Positions 24,641-32,969 are shown, numbered from the stretch's first letter. The stretch is 64,000 nucleotides of DNA from CBDBZX01 sp965213645 (GCA_965213645.1 CBDBZX010000004.1:496001-560000), one strand, 5' to 3'. The notes: a model not told the origin generated them from the sequence alone. Numbers and translations: made by a program.

Positions 24641-25810
24641 ATGACCTCTCGCCGCGCTACTCGCATCGCTTTTGGCGTCATTATCGTCTTTGTCCTTGCG
24701 CAAGTTGTCTGGTGGATTATCTTTCAGGAGCGCTACATCAGCGGCGTGACCGAGACGACGCTGGCGAATTGGCGGCAGGACGCAACTGCTGTTAATGCGC
24801 TCTTAGAGCGTTCATCAGAAGATACCGCGCTCGTCGAAGAGGTGCGCAGAGACTATCCGCATTTGCAATTTCAGAACGGACGTTTTGTTCTGGATAGAAG
24901 CGCCGTGCAGACTTTTACCGAGGAGCAGCGCGGCTATATCCGCATGTTCGCCTTTGAAGGGCCGTTTTTTAGCCTTGTCGTCCTAACAGGTCTCTTTATC
25001 ATCGCTAAGAGCTTACGGACGGAGCGCGAACTTAAAAGGCGGCAGCAGAACTTCTTAAACGCGGTTAGTCACGAGTTCAAGACGCCGCTTAGCACGCTCC
25101 GTCTGCTTGTCGAAACGGCGCTCTACCGCTCGCTCAAACCTGAGAAGCAGCGCGACTATTTGGAGCGTATGGAGCGCGAACTGACCCGTTTAGAGGCGAC
25201 GAGCGAGCAGGTGTTGGCGTCGGCTAGGCTCGAGCAACACACCACCCAACCCCTGCAAAAGGCTGACCTCAACAGCGCGGTGCAGAGCGTGGTGAATCAA
25301 CTGCGCGGGAGTTTGGAGGCGCGCGGGGTTGTGCTCGAGACCACTTACACCGATGCTCCTATTCCTGTCTCCCTCGACCCCAACGCGCTCAGTATCATCC
25401 TCAATAACCTTTTAGACAACGCCGCCAAGTACAGCTCGGGTAAAGGTAGGAAGGTGCGCGTGCGTCTCGAGGCGAAGCGGCATGTCGCCGCCATTCACAT
25501 TGAAGACGACGGTGTCGGCTTAGACCCTAAGGAGGCGCGGCGCGTGTTTGATAAATTTTACCGAGTGGGTAATGAGTTGACCCGCGAGTCTACGGGCGTC
25601 GGCTTAGGGCTCCATCTGGTCAAATCCTTGACCGAAGCGATGAACGGTTGGGTACGTTGTGAGTCGCCCAACCCCACGACGGGCAGAGGCAGCCGCTTTA
25701 GCGTGGTGTTTCCGAAGCGAGTGGAGGCGTCTGTTGCTACGCCACTACCTGTAGAAAGCAGTGAGTCTCGAACGATGAATGAAAAGGCAGCAATGAGTTC
25801 CGAGCAATGA
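24641..25810 (+). CDS. Membrane sensor histidine kinase
   Basis: With the response regulator downstream this forms a two-component system. From ATG 24641 it has about 389 residues. Two membrane helices (IAFGVIIVFVLAQVVWWIIF and FFSLVVLTGLFIIAKSL) flank a small extracytoplasmic domain of about 85 residues. The kinase core has NAVSHEFKTPLSTLR (phospho-accepting His), NNLLDNAAKYS, DDGVGLD, FDKFYRVG and STGVGLGLHL. The last residues (NEKAAMSSEQ) and the stop codon are encoded by a dispersed repeat copy, so the original C-terminus may have been altered. The stimulus is unknown; its place among heme genes is suggestive only. Confidence 0.9.
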   Translation: MTSRRATRIAFGVIIVFVLAQVVWWIIFQERYISGVTETTLANWRQDATAVNALLERSSEDTALVEEVRRDYPHLQFQNGRFVLDRSAVQTFTEEQRGYIRMFAFEGPFFSLVVLTGLFIIAKSLRTERELKRRQQNFLNAVSHEFKTPLSTLRLLVETALYRSLKPEKQRDYLERMERELTRLEATSEQVLASARLEQHTTQPLQKADLNSAVQSVVNQLRGSLEARGVVLETTYTDAPIPVSLDPNALSIILNNLLDNAAKYSSGKGRKVRVRLEAKRHVAAIHIEDDGVGLDPKEARRVFDKFYRVGNELTRESTGVGLGLHLVKSLTEAMNGWVRCESPNPTTGRGSRFSVVFPKRVEASVATPLPVESSESRTMNEKAAMSSEQ

Positions 25811-25875
25811 GTTGAAAGACTTTGATTTTCATTCATTGCTCGCCGTTCGCCCAGCTCGTCTGGGTTGCTTTCAAC
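25788..25875 (+). repeat. Dispersed palindromic repeat, copy 3
   Basis: It includes GAGTTGAAAG pairing with CTTTCAACT and the CCCAGCTCGTCTGGG hairpin. It begins inside the 3' end of the kinase gene and supplies its last codons and stop. Confidence 0.8.
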
Positions 25876-25910
25876 TATCTATTCCTCATCCCCAAACTGA
25901 GAATCTAACT

Positions 25911-26657
25911 ATGAATCCATCCCCCAACCCAACCGTCCTCATCATCGAAGACGAACTTACTATCGCCGATATCTTAGCTGAGAACCTGAGCGAAGAGGGC
26001 TACGACGTAGAGGTTGCACCTGACGGCAGCGCAGGCTTGCAGACCTGGCGCACCCTTCAACCCAACCTCGTCGTGCTGGACGTGATGCTCCCCTACAAAA
26101 GCGGCTACGAGGTCTGCAAGACGATGCGCGAGAGTGGCGACACGACGCCTGTCCTCTTTTTGAGCGCCAAAGGTCAGCCCGAAGACCGCGTGCAAGGGCT
26201 CCTTGCCGGGGGTGACGACTACCTCCCTAAACCCTTTCATCTGCCCGAATTCTTGCTCCGCGTCCAGAATATGTTGAGGCGTCAGGATTGGGGGCGTGGG
26301 GCGCAGAATGGACAGGCACAAAGCGAACGCCCAGCCGAGGCGACGCTCCACTTTGGTGGACACGAGGTCAACTTTCGCACTTGGACGGCAACGCTAGGGA
26401 ACGGCGCGAATGAACCTCTCGGTGAGCGCGAGCTAGGCATCCTCAAACTCCTCGCCGAGCGCGAGAATGAGGTCGTGAGCCGCGATGACATCTTAGATGA
26501 GGTTTGGGGCGACGACGCCTTTCCGAGCAGCCGCACGGTGGATAACTTCGTAATGCGGCTGCGTAAACTGTTTGAACCGGAGCCCTCGAGCCCTGTCTAT
26601 TTTCATACGGTGTGGGGCGTGGGGTACAAGTTCACACCGGAAGGTAAAGCAGAATAG
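25911..26657 (+). CDS. OmpR-family response regulator
   Basis: The DNA-binding partner of the upstream kinase, 248 residues from ATG 25911. An in-frame start at 25812 would lie in the repeat and is rejected. The receiver domain has the acidic pair in LIIEDE, phosphoacceptor Asp in LVVLDVMLPYKSGYE and Lys in YLPKPF. The C-terminal winged helix ends with SSRTVDNFVMRLRKLFEP and TVWGVGYKF, typical of OmpR/PhoB. It probably also controls genes elsewhere. Its stop is 35 bases before the next vapB. Confidence 0.93.
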   Translation: MNPSPNPTVLIIEDELTIADILAENLSEEGYDVEVAPDGSAGLQTWRTLQPNLVVLDVMLPYKSGYEVCKTMRESGDTTPVLFLSAKGQPEDRVQGLLAGGDDYLPKPFHLPEFLLRVQNMLRRQDWGRGAQNGQAQSERPAEATLHFGGHEVNFRTWTATLGNGANEPLGERELGILKLLAERENEVVSRDDILDEVWGDDAFPSSRTVDNFVMRLRKLFEPEPSSPVYFHTVWGVGYKFTPEGKAE

Positions 26658-26679
26658 AGCAAGATATAGCTTTTTAGTC

Positions 26680-26685
26680 TATACT
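26680..26685 (+). promoter_or_regulatory. Leaderless -10 box of vapB (second module)
   Basis: TATACT ends six bases before the ATG at 26692. TATAG (26665-26669) and CTATA (26679-26683) form a short inverted repeat over the promoter, a possible autoregulatory site. Confidence 0.5.
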
Positions 26686-26691
26686 CTTTTT

Positions 26692-26937
26692 ATGGACAAA
26701 GCGAAGCTTTTCAAAAACGGGCAGAGTCAAGCGGTGAGGCTTCCAAAAGCGTACCGCTTCGAGGGGGAAGAGGTCTACGTCAAGCGTGTGGGTAATGGCG
26801 TACTGCTCCTTCCCTACGAGGACCCTTGGCAGGTTATGTGGGACAGCCTAGACAAGTTTTCGGACGATATCTTTTGTGAGGGGCGTGAGCAGCCCACCGA
26901 ACAACAGGAACGCCCTGAACTCGACCTCTTTTCGTGA
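26692..26937 (+). CDS. vapB: AbrB-type VapB antitoxin
   Basis: An 81-residue antitoxin with an N-terminal AbrB/MazE swapped-hairpin domain (KAKLFKNGQSQAVRLPKAYRF, then EEVYVKRVGNGVLLLP) and an acidic C-terminal tail that should bind the toxin. The start is set at the ATG six bases after TATACT; longer in-frame extensions run into the response regulator gene. It overlaps vapC by four bases. Together they form a type II module placed between heme-pathway genes. Confidence 0.9.
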   Translation: MDKAKLFKNGQSQAVRLPKAYRFEGEEVYVKRVGNGVLLLPYEDPWQVMWDSLDKFSDDIFCEGREQPTEQQERPELDLFS

Positions 26938-27341
26938 CCTACTTGCTCGATACGAACATCTGCATTTATATCATGCGCCGCCGCCCACCCCATGTGTTTG
27001 AGCGCTTTCGGCAAGAGGGTCCAGAGCGCATAGGTATCTCGAGCATCAGCGTTGCCGAATTGACTTTCGGTGTGGAGAAGAGCCAGCATGTAAAGGAAAA
27101 CTTAGCCGCGTTAGAAGAATTTCTATATCCACTAATGTTGCTTCCACTTGACGAACGCGCTGCCTATACGTACGGAAAACTTAGAGCGACCCTCGAGCGC
27201 CAAGGCGCGCCCATCGGCCCTTTGGACACCCTCATCGCCGCGCATGCGCTGAGTTTAGAGGCAACTTTAGTCACGAATAACACCCGCGAATTTGCAAGAG
27301 TCCCCGAACTTCTCGTAGAAAACTGGGGAAAACTGGGCTGA
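26934..27341 (+). CDS. vapC: VapC-type PIN-domain ribonuclease toxin
   Basis: This 135-residue PIN protein starts with GTG overlapping the vapB end. The catalytic acids are in YLLDTNICIYIM, SVAELTFGV, IGPLDTLIAAHAL and LVTNNTREFARV (the last position Asn/Glu-rich rather than Asp). The pattern is that of the tRNA(fMet)-cleaving VapC group. Its stop overlaps the ATG of the PLP decarboxylase by one base (TGATG), so expression of the downstream gene and hemE is tied to it. Confidence 0.9.
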   Translation: MTYLLDTNICIYIMRRRPPHVFERFRQEGPERIGISSISVAELTFGVEKSQHVKENLAALEEFLYPLMLLPLDERAAYTYGKLRATLERQGAPIGPLDTLIAAHALSLEATLVTNNTREFARVPELLVENWGKLG

Positions 27342-28735
27342 TGTCTAAATTAACAGATGACAAAGTGAGGCTCGAGGTGATTTTAGAGCACACTCTCCGC
27401 ACCGCCACCGACTTCTTGACCTCTTTAGACGAAAGAAGCGTCGCGGTTCAACCTACAGAGCAATCACATCAACCTCTTCCAAGCGAAGGACTAGGCGCAG
27501 AAAACGCGCTCTCAGATTTCATGACTCGCTATGGTGATGGTCTCTCAGGTAGCGCAGGGGGGCGCTACTTCGGTTTCGTGACGGGCGGCGCAACACCTGC
27601 GGCGCTCGCGGCGGATTGGCTCACGGCGGCGTTTGACCAGAACGCGACGGGCTACGGCGATTCGGTGGCACCGCTTGTCGAACTCGAGGCAATTGCTATG
27701 CTTTTAGAGCTTTTCGGCTTACCCGACAATTTTAGCGGCGTGTTCGTCACGGGCGCGACGATGTCAAACGTGACGGGTTTGGCGCTGGCACGGCAGTGGG
27801 TGGGCAGAGAGCGCGGTGTAGATGTGGCGGAAGAGGGTTTGCTCGAGCCCATCCCCATTTTAGCGGGAACGCCTCACTCGTCAGTTTATAAAGCCTTAGC
27901 GATGTTGGGAATGGGACGAAAGAGCGTTGAAAAAGTTGCCTGTTTAGAAGGACGAGAAGCGGTGGATGTGGAGAAGCTCGAGGAGAGGTTAAGGGCGCTC
28001 AAAGGTCAACCCTGCATCGTCGTCGCGAACGCAGGCACGGTCAACACCGTGGATTACGACGACATTGCGGCAATCGCTAAACTTAAAGAGAAATATCCCT
28101 TTTGGCTTCACGTGGACGGCGCGTTCGGCGGCTTCGCAGCAGTATCACCTAAAACGGCACATCTCGTCAAAGGTTGGGAATACGCCGATTCGGTTACGGT
28201 GGACAATCACAAATGGCTCAATGTCCCTTACGATTCAGGGGTACTTTTTACCCGTCACAAGCATTTGCAAACCGAAGTCTTCCAAAACGCTGCTATTTAC
28301 CTTGGCAACCCCTCGGATGAACCGAATTTCGTCCACCTGACGCCGGAGAACTCGAGGCGTTTCCGCGCCCTTCCTGCCTGGCTGACGCTACAAGCGTACG
28401 GAAAAGAAGGCTATCAGGAAATTGTTGAACGCTGCTGTAACCTTGCGGCGCTAACGGGTAGCTGGCTCGAGGATTCATCTGACTTCGAACTGCTCGCGCC
28501 CGTGCAGATGAACGGCGTCTGCTTTACCCTGAGCGGCAATCCTACGGCTGACGACATCAACGCTTATCTAAAGAGGTTGAGTGATTCGGGTGAGGTCTTC
28601 TTGACGCCGACGAACCTCTTCGGTACGCCCGCCATTCGCATCTCAATCAGTAATTGGCGTACCAAAGAAGACGACATCAAGCGTGTCTGGAGCGCTATGC
28701 AACGCGCCCTCAAACCTGAGAGAATTGGGACATGA
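27341..28735 (+). CDS. Group II PLP-dependent amino-acid decarboxylase family protein
   Basis: A 464-residue fold-type I PLP enzyme of the aromatic-amino-acid/glutamate decarboxylase group. It shows GGRYFGFVTGGATPAALAAD, TGYGDSVAPLVELE, FVTGATMSNVTGLALAR, HVDGAFGGFAAV (PLP-contacting Asp) and the Schiff-base Lys in TVDNHKWLNVPYDSG. The substrate cannot be assigned. It is translationally coupled on both sides: its ATG overlaps the vapC stop and its end overlaps the hemE start by four bases. Confidence 0.87.
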   Translation: MSKLTDDKVRLEVILEHTLRTATDFLTSLDERSVAVQPTEQSHQPLPSEGLGAENALSDFMTRYGDGLSGSAGGRYFGFVTGGATPAALAADWLTAAFDQNATGYGDSVAPLVELEAIAMLLELFGLPDNFSGVFVTGATMSNVTGLALARQWVGRERGVDVAEEGLLEPIPILAGTPHSSVYKALAMLGMGRKSVEKVACLEGREAVDVEKLEERLRALKGQPCIVVANAGTVNTVDYDDIAAIAKLKEKYPFWLHVDGAFGGFAAVSPKTAHLVKGWEYADSVTVDNHKWLNVPYDSGVLFTRHKHLQTEVFQNAAIYLGNPSDEPNFVHLTPENSRRFRALPAWLTLQAYGKEGYQEIVERCCNLAALTGSWLEDSSDFELLAPVQMNGVCFTLSGNPTADDINAYLKRLSDSGEVFLTPTNLFGTPAIRISISNWRTKEDDIKRVWSAMQRALKPERIGT

Positions 28736-29751
28736 GCCTATTTTTAGACGCTGCCAACGGCGCAGACACCCCCCGCGCCCCCATCTGGATCATGCGCCAA
28801 GCCGGGCGCTATTTACCCGAATACCGCGCCATCAAAGAAAAATCAAACTTCTGGGAGATGTGCCGCACGCCCGAGTTAGCTGCCGAAATCACCCTGCAAC
28901 CGATTCGCCGCTTTGGGCTAGATGCCGCGATTTTATTTCAAGACATCATGACGCCTTTGCCGCCGATGGGCGTAAAGATAGACTTCCGCCCCGGTCCGGT
29001 GTTTGAGGAACCGATTCGCTCAGAAGAGGCGGTGGACGCGCTGCACGTTCCCGAAAAGGATGAGATTGCGCCTTACGTCGCCGACGCGATTAAACTCATC
29101 CGCGCCGACTCCCCCGTACCTCTTATCGGTTTCGGCGGCGCACCGCTGACGCTGGCGACCTACATGATTCAAGGGGGCGGCTCGAAAGACTATGAGGACT
29201 TTCGTCAGTTTTTGCGCTACGCACCGGACGCGGCGCATAGGTTGCTCGAGAAACTCACCGACGTCACCATCCGCTACCTCACCATGCAGCTTGAAGCGGG
29301 CGCACAAGCGGTGCAACTTTTCGACTCGTGGGCGGGTTTGCACACGGCGCGAACTTACGCTGAATTTGCCAAACCGTACAACCAACGCATCTTCGACGCC
29401 CTCGCCGCTTACAACATTCCGCGCCTCTATATCGCGGTAGACGCTTTGCACCTCTACGGCGAAATCAAAGACCTTCCCTGCGAAGTTGTAAGTGTGGACT
29501 GGCGCGTACCTCTTTCGCAAGTAAGACCACTCTTACCAGGTAAGACTTTGCAAGGTAATCTCGACCCGGCTATTCTACTTGCACCTCAAGAAGTCGTGAC
29601 GCAAGAGGCAGAGCGCGTGCTGCGCGAGGGTTTAGGCGGGGCGCACATCTTCAACTTGGGGCACGGCATCATGAAACAGACCGACCCGGAGAACGTCAAG
29701 CATCTGGTGGAGACGGTTAAGGCGTTTGACCGACAAGCAGTCACCTCTTAA
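28732..29751 (+). CDS. hemE: Uroporphyrinogen decarboxylase
   Basis: It removes four carboxyl groups from uroporphyrinogen III to give coproporphyrinogen III. The 339-residue protein has the N-terminal signature PIWIMRQAGRYLPEYRAIK, the FQDIMTPLPPMG loop with the catalytic Asp, FGGAPLTLATYMIQGGGSKDY and the C-terminal FNLGHGIMKQTDPENVKHLV. It overlaps the decarboxylase gene by four bases. The only nearby upstream promoter I see is that of the second vapBC module. The promoter of the third vapBC overlaps its stop codon. Confidence 0.95.
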   Translation: MSLFLDAANGADTPRAPIWIMRQAGRYLPEYRAIKEKSNFWEMCRTPELAAEITLQPIRRFGLDAAILFQDIMTPLPPMGVKIDFRPGPVFEEPIRSEEAVDALHVPEKDEIAPYVADAIKLIRADSPVPLIGFGGAPLTLATYMIQGGGSKDYEDFRQFLRYAPDAAHRLLEKLTDVTIRYLTMQLEAGAQAVQLFDSWAGLHTARTYAEFAKPYNQRIFDALAAYNIPRLYIAVDALHLYGEIKDLPCEVVSVDWRVPLSQVRPLLPGKTLQGNLDPAILLAPQEVVTQEAERVLREGLGGAHIFNLGHGIMKQTDPENVKHLVETVKAFDRQAVTS

Positions 29752-29776
29752 CTTCACACAACGTTTTGTGTAGAAT
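29748..29776 (+). promoter_or_regulatory. Promoter and palindromic operator of the third vapBC
   Basis: TTAACT (29748-29753) is followed after 17 bases by TAGAAT (29771-29776), with the ATG five bases later. Between the boxes ACACAA (29756-29761) and TTGTGT (29766-29771) form a perfect inverted repeat with a 4-base spacer. This is the expected design for antitoxin autoregulation. Confidence 0.65.
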
Positions 29777-29781
29777 GGTGT

Positions 29782-29982
29782 ATGGCGACGAACTTGCAGA
29801 TTGACGATGAACTGCTCTTAGAGGCGCAAAAACTAGGCGACTTCAAGACCAAAAAAGAGACGGTCAACCAGGCGCTTAGAGCGTTTATCGAGCACCACAA
29901 GCAGTTGGAGATATTGGAACTCGAGGGACAAATTGAGTATTACGACGACTACGACTACAAGAAACAGCGGCAAAGACGGTAA
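29782..29982 (+). CDS. vapB: VapB-type antitoxin (VapB/DUF2191 family)
   Basis: A 66-residue antitoxin. The N-terminal TNLQIDDELLLEAQKLGDF, then KKETVNQALRAFIEHH, is the ribbon-helix-helix pattern of this family (a short strand, then helices with a KxETVNxAL core). The C-terminal acidic-tyrosine tail (IEYYDDYDYKKQ) is the toxin-binding segment. The mRNA is probably leaderless. The toxin gene starts two bases after the stop. Confidence 0.88.
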   Translation: MATNLQIDDELLLEAQKLGDFKTKKETVNQALRAFIEHHKQLEILELEGQIEYYDDYDYKKQRQRR

Positions 29983-29984
29983 AT

Positions 29985-30398
29985 ATGGCAGTGAAAGTTA
30001 TTGTTGAGACCTCGGTGTGGTCACTCTTTCTAAGGCAGCGCAACCGCCCCGAACCGGAAGTTGCCGCGCTTAAAAGACTCATTCGCGTTCAGCGTGTGCA
30101 GATGCTTGGCATTGTTAAGCAGGAGTTGCTGTCCGGTCTCAAAGAGTCAAGGCGCTTCGACCAATTCCTCTCCGTGTTAAGAGGTTTTCCTGACCTTCTC
30201 GCAAGTAGCCACGACCACATCACGGCGGCAAAGTGTTACAACACCTGTCGAACTAGAGGGGTTCAGGGCTCAGCGGCTGATTTCTTGATTTGCGCTCAGG
30301 CGATTAGTCACGACCTACCCTTGCTCACGACGGATAGAGACTTCTCCTATTTCGCCGAGCATCTACCTCTCGACCTCTACTCAGAAGGGCTCAACTGA
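29985..30398 (+). CDS. vapC: VapC-type PIN-domain toxin with Glu at the first catalytic position
   Basis: A 137-residue PIN protein partnered with the adjacent antitoxin. The usual first Asp of VxVDTSVW is Glu here (VIVETSVWSLFL). The other acids are normal: Glu in VKQELLSGL, Asp in GSAADFLICAQAI and Asp in LLTTDRDFSYFA. Glu may still hold a metal, or activity may be weakened. Its stop overlaps the ATG of hemF by one base, so the toxin and an essential-pathway gene are translationally coupled. Confidence 0.88.
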   Translation: MAVKVIVETSVWSLFLRQRNRPEPEVAALKRLIRVQRVQMLGIVKQELLSGLKESRRFDQFLSVLRGFPDLLASSHDHITAAKCYNTCRTRGVQGSAADFLICAQAISHDLPLLTTDRDFSYFAEHLPLDLYSEGLN

Positions 30399-31369
30399 TG
30401 CCTACTCGCCGCGAGCGCGTCGTCGCCCTCATGCGTGAGGGACAGGAAAAGCTCATCGCCACATTTGAAGAGATTGATGGTGAAGGAACCTTTAAGCCGC
30501 ACACTTGGCAACGTCCCGGTGGTGGCGGCGGTTGGGCGAGAGTTTTGGAGGGTGGCAACGTCTTCGAACGTGCGGGCGTCAACTATTCCGTGATTCAGGG
30601 CAAAGAGGTTCCGCCGAGCCTCGCCGCGCATCACCCTGGTACGGAAGGCAAACCTTATTTCGTCACGGGCATCTCGATGGTCTTGCATCCGCGCAACCCT
30701 TACGCGCCCGCTTTTCACGCCAACTACCGCTACTTTGAAGTCGGCGAAGCAGAGGGCGAGAGTGACGTGTGGTGGTTCGGCGGCGGCGCGGATATGACGC
30801 CGAACTATCCCTTTACCGAGGACGCTGTTCACTTTCACCGCACGCTCAAAGCGCAGTGTGACCGCCATCCGGTGGGCGACTACAAGACGCTCAAAGAGGT
30901 GTGCGACCGTTATTTCTACATCAAGCACCGCTCCGAGATGCGCGGCATCGGCGGCATCTTTTTCGATGAGCTTTCCCCTGTCGGCAAAGGTGATTGGGAG
31001 ATGGACTTCGCATTTGTCAAAGATGGGATTGAGACTATTCTCGAGGCGTACCCCCCCATCGTCCGTAAACGCATGGATACCTCTTACGGCGAGCGCGAGC
31101 GCACCTGGCAACTCTACCGGCGCGGACGCTACGTCGAGTTCAACCTCGTCTACGACCGGGGCACGCTCTTCGGCTTGCAGACGAACGGCAACATCGAAGC
31201 GATTTTGATGAGTATGCCGCCGCTAGCGCATTGGGCATTTGACGTTCAGCCCGAGGTGGGCACGCCCGAAGCGGAGATGCTTACCTTTTTACAGCCGAGG
31301 AATTGGGTAAAAGAGCCTGTTAGCCAGTTTCGTTCCGAAAACTTCGTAACAGGAAAAGCGAAAACCTGA
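30398..31369 (+). CDS. hemF: Oxygen-dependent coproporphyrinogen III oxidase
   Basis: It converts coproporphyrinogen III to protoporphyrinogen IX with O2. The 323-residue protein has TWQRPGGGGGWARVLEGGNVFE, the family signature HPRNPYAPAFHANYRYFE, WWFGGGADMTPNYPF, and RGIGGIFFDELSP with YVEFNLVYDRGTLFGLQTNG near the end. The use of HemF implies aerobic heme synthesis. Its ATG overlaps the vapC stop by one base, and I see no independent promoter. Confidence 0.95.
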   Translation: MPTRRERVVALMREGQEKLIATFEEIDGEGTFKPHTWQRPGGGGGWARVLEGGNVFERAGVNYSVIQGKEVPPSLAAHHPGTEGKPYFVTGISMVLHPRNPYAPAFHANYRYFEVGEAEGESDVWWFGGGADMTPNYPFTEDAVHFHRTLKAQCDRHPVGDYKTLKEVCDRYFYIKHRSEMRGIGGIFFDELSPVGKGDWEMDFAFVKDGIETILEAYPPIVRKRMDTSYGERERTWQLYRRGRYVEFNLVYDRGTLFGLQTNGNIEAILMSMPPLAHWAFDVQPEVGTPEAEMLTFLQPRNWVKEPVSQFRSENFVTGKAKT

Positions 31370-31399
31370 GATGCTGAAACGCTAAATTCGTTGAAATGC

Positions 31400-31405
31400 T
31401 AAACT
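31400..31405 (+). promoter_or_regulatory. Leaderless -10 box of Uma2-family gene
   Basis: TAAACT ends five bases before the ATG at 31411. The preceding bases carry a short repeat (GATGCTGAAACGCTAAA, then GAAATGCTAAA). No clear -35 is seen. Confidence 0.45.
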
Positions 31406-31410
31406 AAGCT

Positions 31411-31944
31411 ATGCTCAAACCTCACTCTTTCACCGTAGACGACTTTATGGTCATGGTCAATGCAGGGCTCTTTGAGGACCAACGTGTCGAACTTCTTGAG
31501 GGGATGATTGTTGATATGAGCCCTCCCGACCCTAAGCACGAATTTTCTATTGATTTACTGACCGAGAAATTTGCTCACACCTTTTATGAACAGGCACTGG
31601 TGCGCGTTCAGAATTCAGTGGATGTAGAGTTGCCTGAGTGGTTGCCGCAGCCCGATGTGGCTCTTGTTAAGCGGAGGGACTATTCTGTGAAGCGACCCAA
31701 GCCAGCAGACATTTTTTTGCTGATCGAAGTCGCCAACACCTCTCTTAAACTTGATTTAGGCCGCAAACGCGACATCTACGCAAAGGTTGGGATCAAGGAG
31801 TATTGGGTCGCGAATATCAACAGTAAAACGTGGACAATTCACCGCAACCCTATAGGCGAGAGGTATGAGAGCGTTTTTAAGACTGCGTTTGACGAAGAGG
31901 TTGCGCCTTTGGCATTTCCTAATGACGCTCGAGTCTGGCTTTAA
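31411..31944 (+). CDS. Uma2-family putative endonuclease (DUF820)
   Basis: A 177-residue protein of the Uma2/DUF820 family, which has a PD-(D/E)xK nuclease-like fold. Visible elements are RVELLEGMIVDMSPP, QPDVALVKRRDY (the Asp), IFLLIEVANTSLKLD (the Glu-x-Ala replacing ExK) and DIYAKVGIKEYWVAN. The family is widespread in Deinococcota and cyanobacteria with unknown physiological role. A second, divergent member is encoded at 34.4 kb. Confidence 0.87.
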   Translation: MLKPHSFTVDDFMVMVNAGLFEDQRVELLEGMIVDMSPPDPKHEFSIDLLTEKFAHTFYEQALVRVQNSVDVELPEWLPQPDVALVKRRDYSVKRPKPADIFLLIEVANTSLKLDLGRKRDIYAKVGIKEYWVANINSKTWTIHRNPIGERYESVFKTAFDEEVAPLAFPNDARVWL

Positions 31945-31983
31945 GCCCAGCGGTCTTGGTTTACGTCCAGCGCTGTCACTGAC

Positions 31984-32397
31984 CTAATCGTAGGAGACGA
32001 CCTCGAGCGTCGCTACGCATTCCCCCCACTCCAGCGCCTGTTCCGTCGTCGGCAACCACACGTCCACCTGATTGGTCTTCTGCGCGCTCATGGTGTCTTG
32101 CACCTCTAAAACACCCGTGTCAAAGCCGCCGCAACCATTTTCTTCAGCTTGCAAGTTGACGACTCTAACTTTGGTGCCGTAGGGAAGCTGCGTCTCCAAG
32201 AGGTCGCGGCTCACGGCGATGATACCTTCGCGCACCTCAGCGCCCGTCGCGGTAATGCGCGGCGTGTCGTCGGTCTGAGCTTCGGTGGAGGAGTAGGCGG
32301 TCATCGTGACCTGCAAGGTGTTTTGCGCAGGCGTAAAAGTGGCGAATAAGAGGTTGAACAGAAGAAACGCGACGGGTAAGAAGGGGATAAAAGGCAA
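31984..32397 (-). CDS. Secreted 3D-domain protein
   Basis: A 137-residue exported protein with signal sequence MPFIPFLPVAFLLFNLLFATFTPAQ. The mature part matches the 3D (three-aspartate) double-psi barrel domain: VTMTAYSSTEAQTDDTPRIT, IIAVSRDLL, LPYGTKVRVVN, then LEVQDTMSAQKTNQVDVWLP. Related domains occur in cell-wall lytic transglycosylases such as YocH and MltA. It lacks any LysM or other wall-binding module. It is alone between the Uma2 gene and the helicase leader. Confidence 0.8.
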   Translation of the reverse strand: MPFIPFLPVAFLLFNLLFATFTPAQNTLQVTMTAYSSTEAQTDDTPRITATGAEVREGIIAVSRDLLETQLPYGTKVRVVNLQAEENGCGGFDTGVLEVQDTMSAQKTNQVDVWLPTTEQALEWGECVATLEVVSYD

Positions 32398-32969
32398 GAG
32401 TAACCTCCAGATTTGGCGTGAGCCCTATTATAAAAGAACGTCTTTCTACGCTCACGCTGCTACGTAGCCATTTGAGCGATACGCGGTACCGCATCGACTA
32501 TAGCACGTTATCTTTGTGTAAAAGCTGTACGTTAAGTAACACTAGTGAAGCACTGCATATAGACTGTTCCGATTGGCGTTTCTACAAGAAGCCGCTAGAC
32601 ATCCAAGTTGCATAAATGTAGTACGTACAGCAAGCTGATACCTCTTTAGGTCTCGTCAACGCCTCTCAACCTCACGCAACTTTTGTGTGAAACATTCCAC
32701 AGTACAGGCGTACCTATCTTTCTAAGACAGATTGCCCCTATAGTAGATAAGCCACCGGGAGCGTAGTTGGGTGATGAAGGGGAGGCAAAGAGGTTCGCTG
32801 AAGCAGATTGTTTCGGCGGCCTTCTTTTTGATGTCTACTGGCGTGTGTACGCTCAACTCGTAAGCTGCGTAGCGTCCTCACCGAGGATTCTGGTGTAGCA
32901 TTGCTCTTGCTTACTTTTGAAATCTAGTCAAAGCGTGCGACTTGGCTGGTTTGCCAGGGAGGACCCTTT
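32398..32969 (+). promoter_or_regulatory. Long leader of the DEAD-box helicase gene
   Basis: There is no long gene in these 570 bases. The right half looks like an mRNA leader: a -10-like TATAGT near 32739, a short open frame at 32774-32863, and a terminator-like hairpin (CGCTGAA pairing with TTCGGCG, one G-U) followed by TTCTTTTTG at about 32824-32830. DEAD-box helicase genes are often cold-regulated through long leaders in other bacteria, so this may be an attenuated leader. The left half shows nothing clear. Confidence 0.45.
32774..32863 (+). CDS. Possible 29-residue leader peptide upstream of the helicase
   Basis: ATG at 32774 opens a 29-codon frame encoding a basic N-terminus (MKGRQRGSLKQ) and a hydrophobic centre (IVSAAFFLMSTG). 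The terminator-like hairpin lies within it. A weak GGGAG lies about 12 bases before the ATG. It may be a regulatory peptide, or a chance frame over the leader. Confidence 0.3.
   Translation: MKGRQRGSLKQIVSAAFFLMSTGVCTLNS

Noticed and set aside
32418..32615. Plus-strand 65-codon frame before the helicase leader
   Set aside because: No ribosome site, composition unlike neighbours, no motif. Treated as non-coding.
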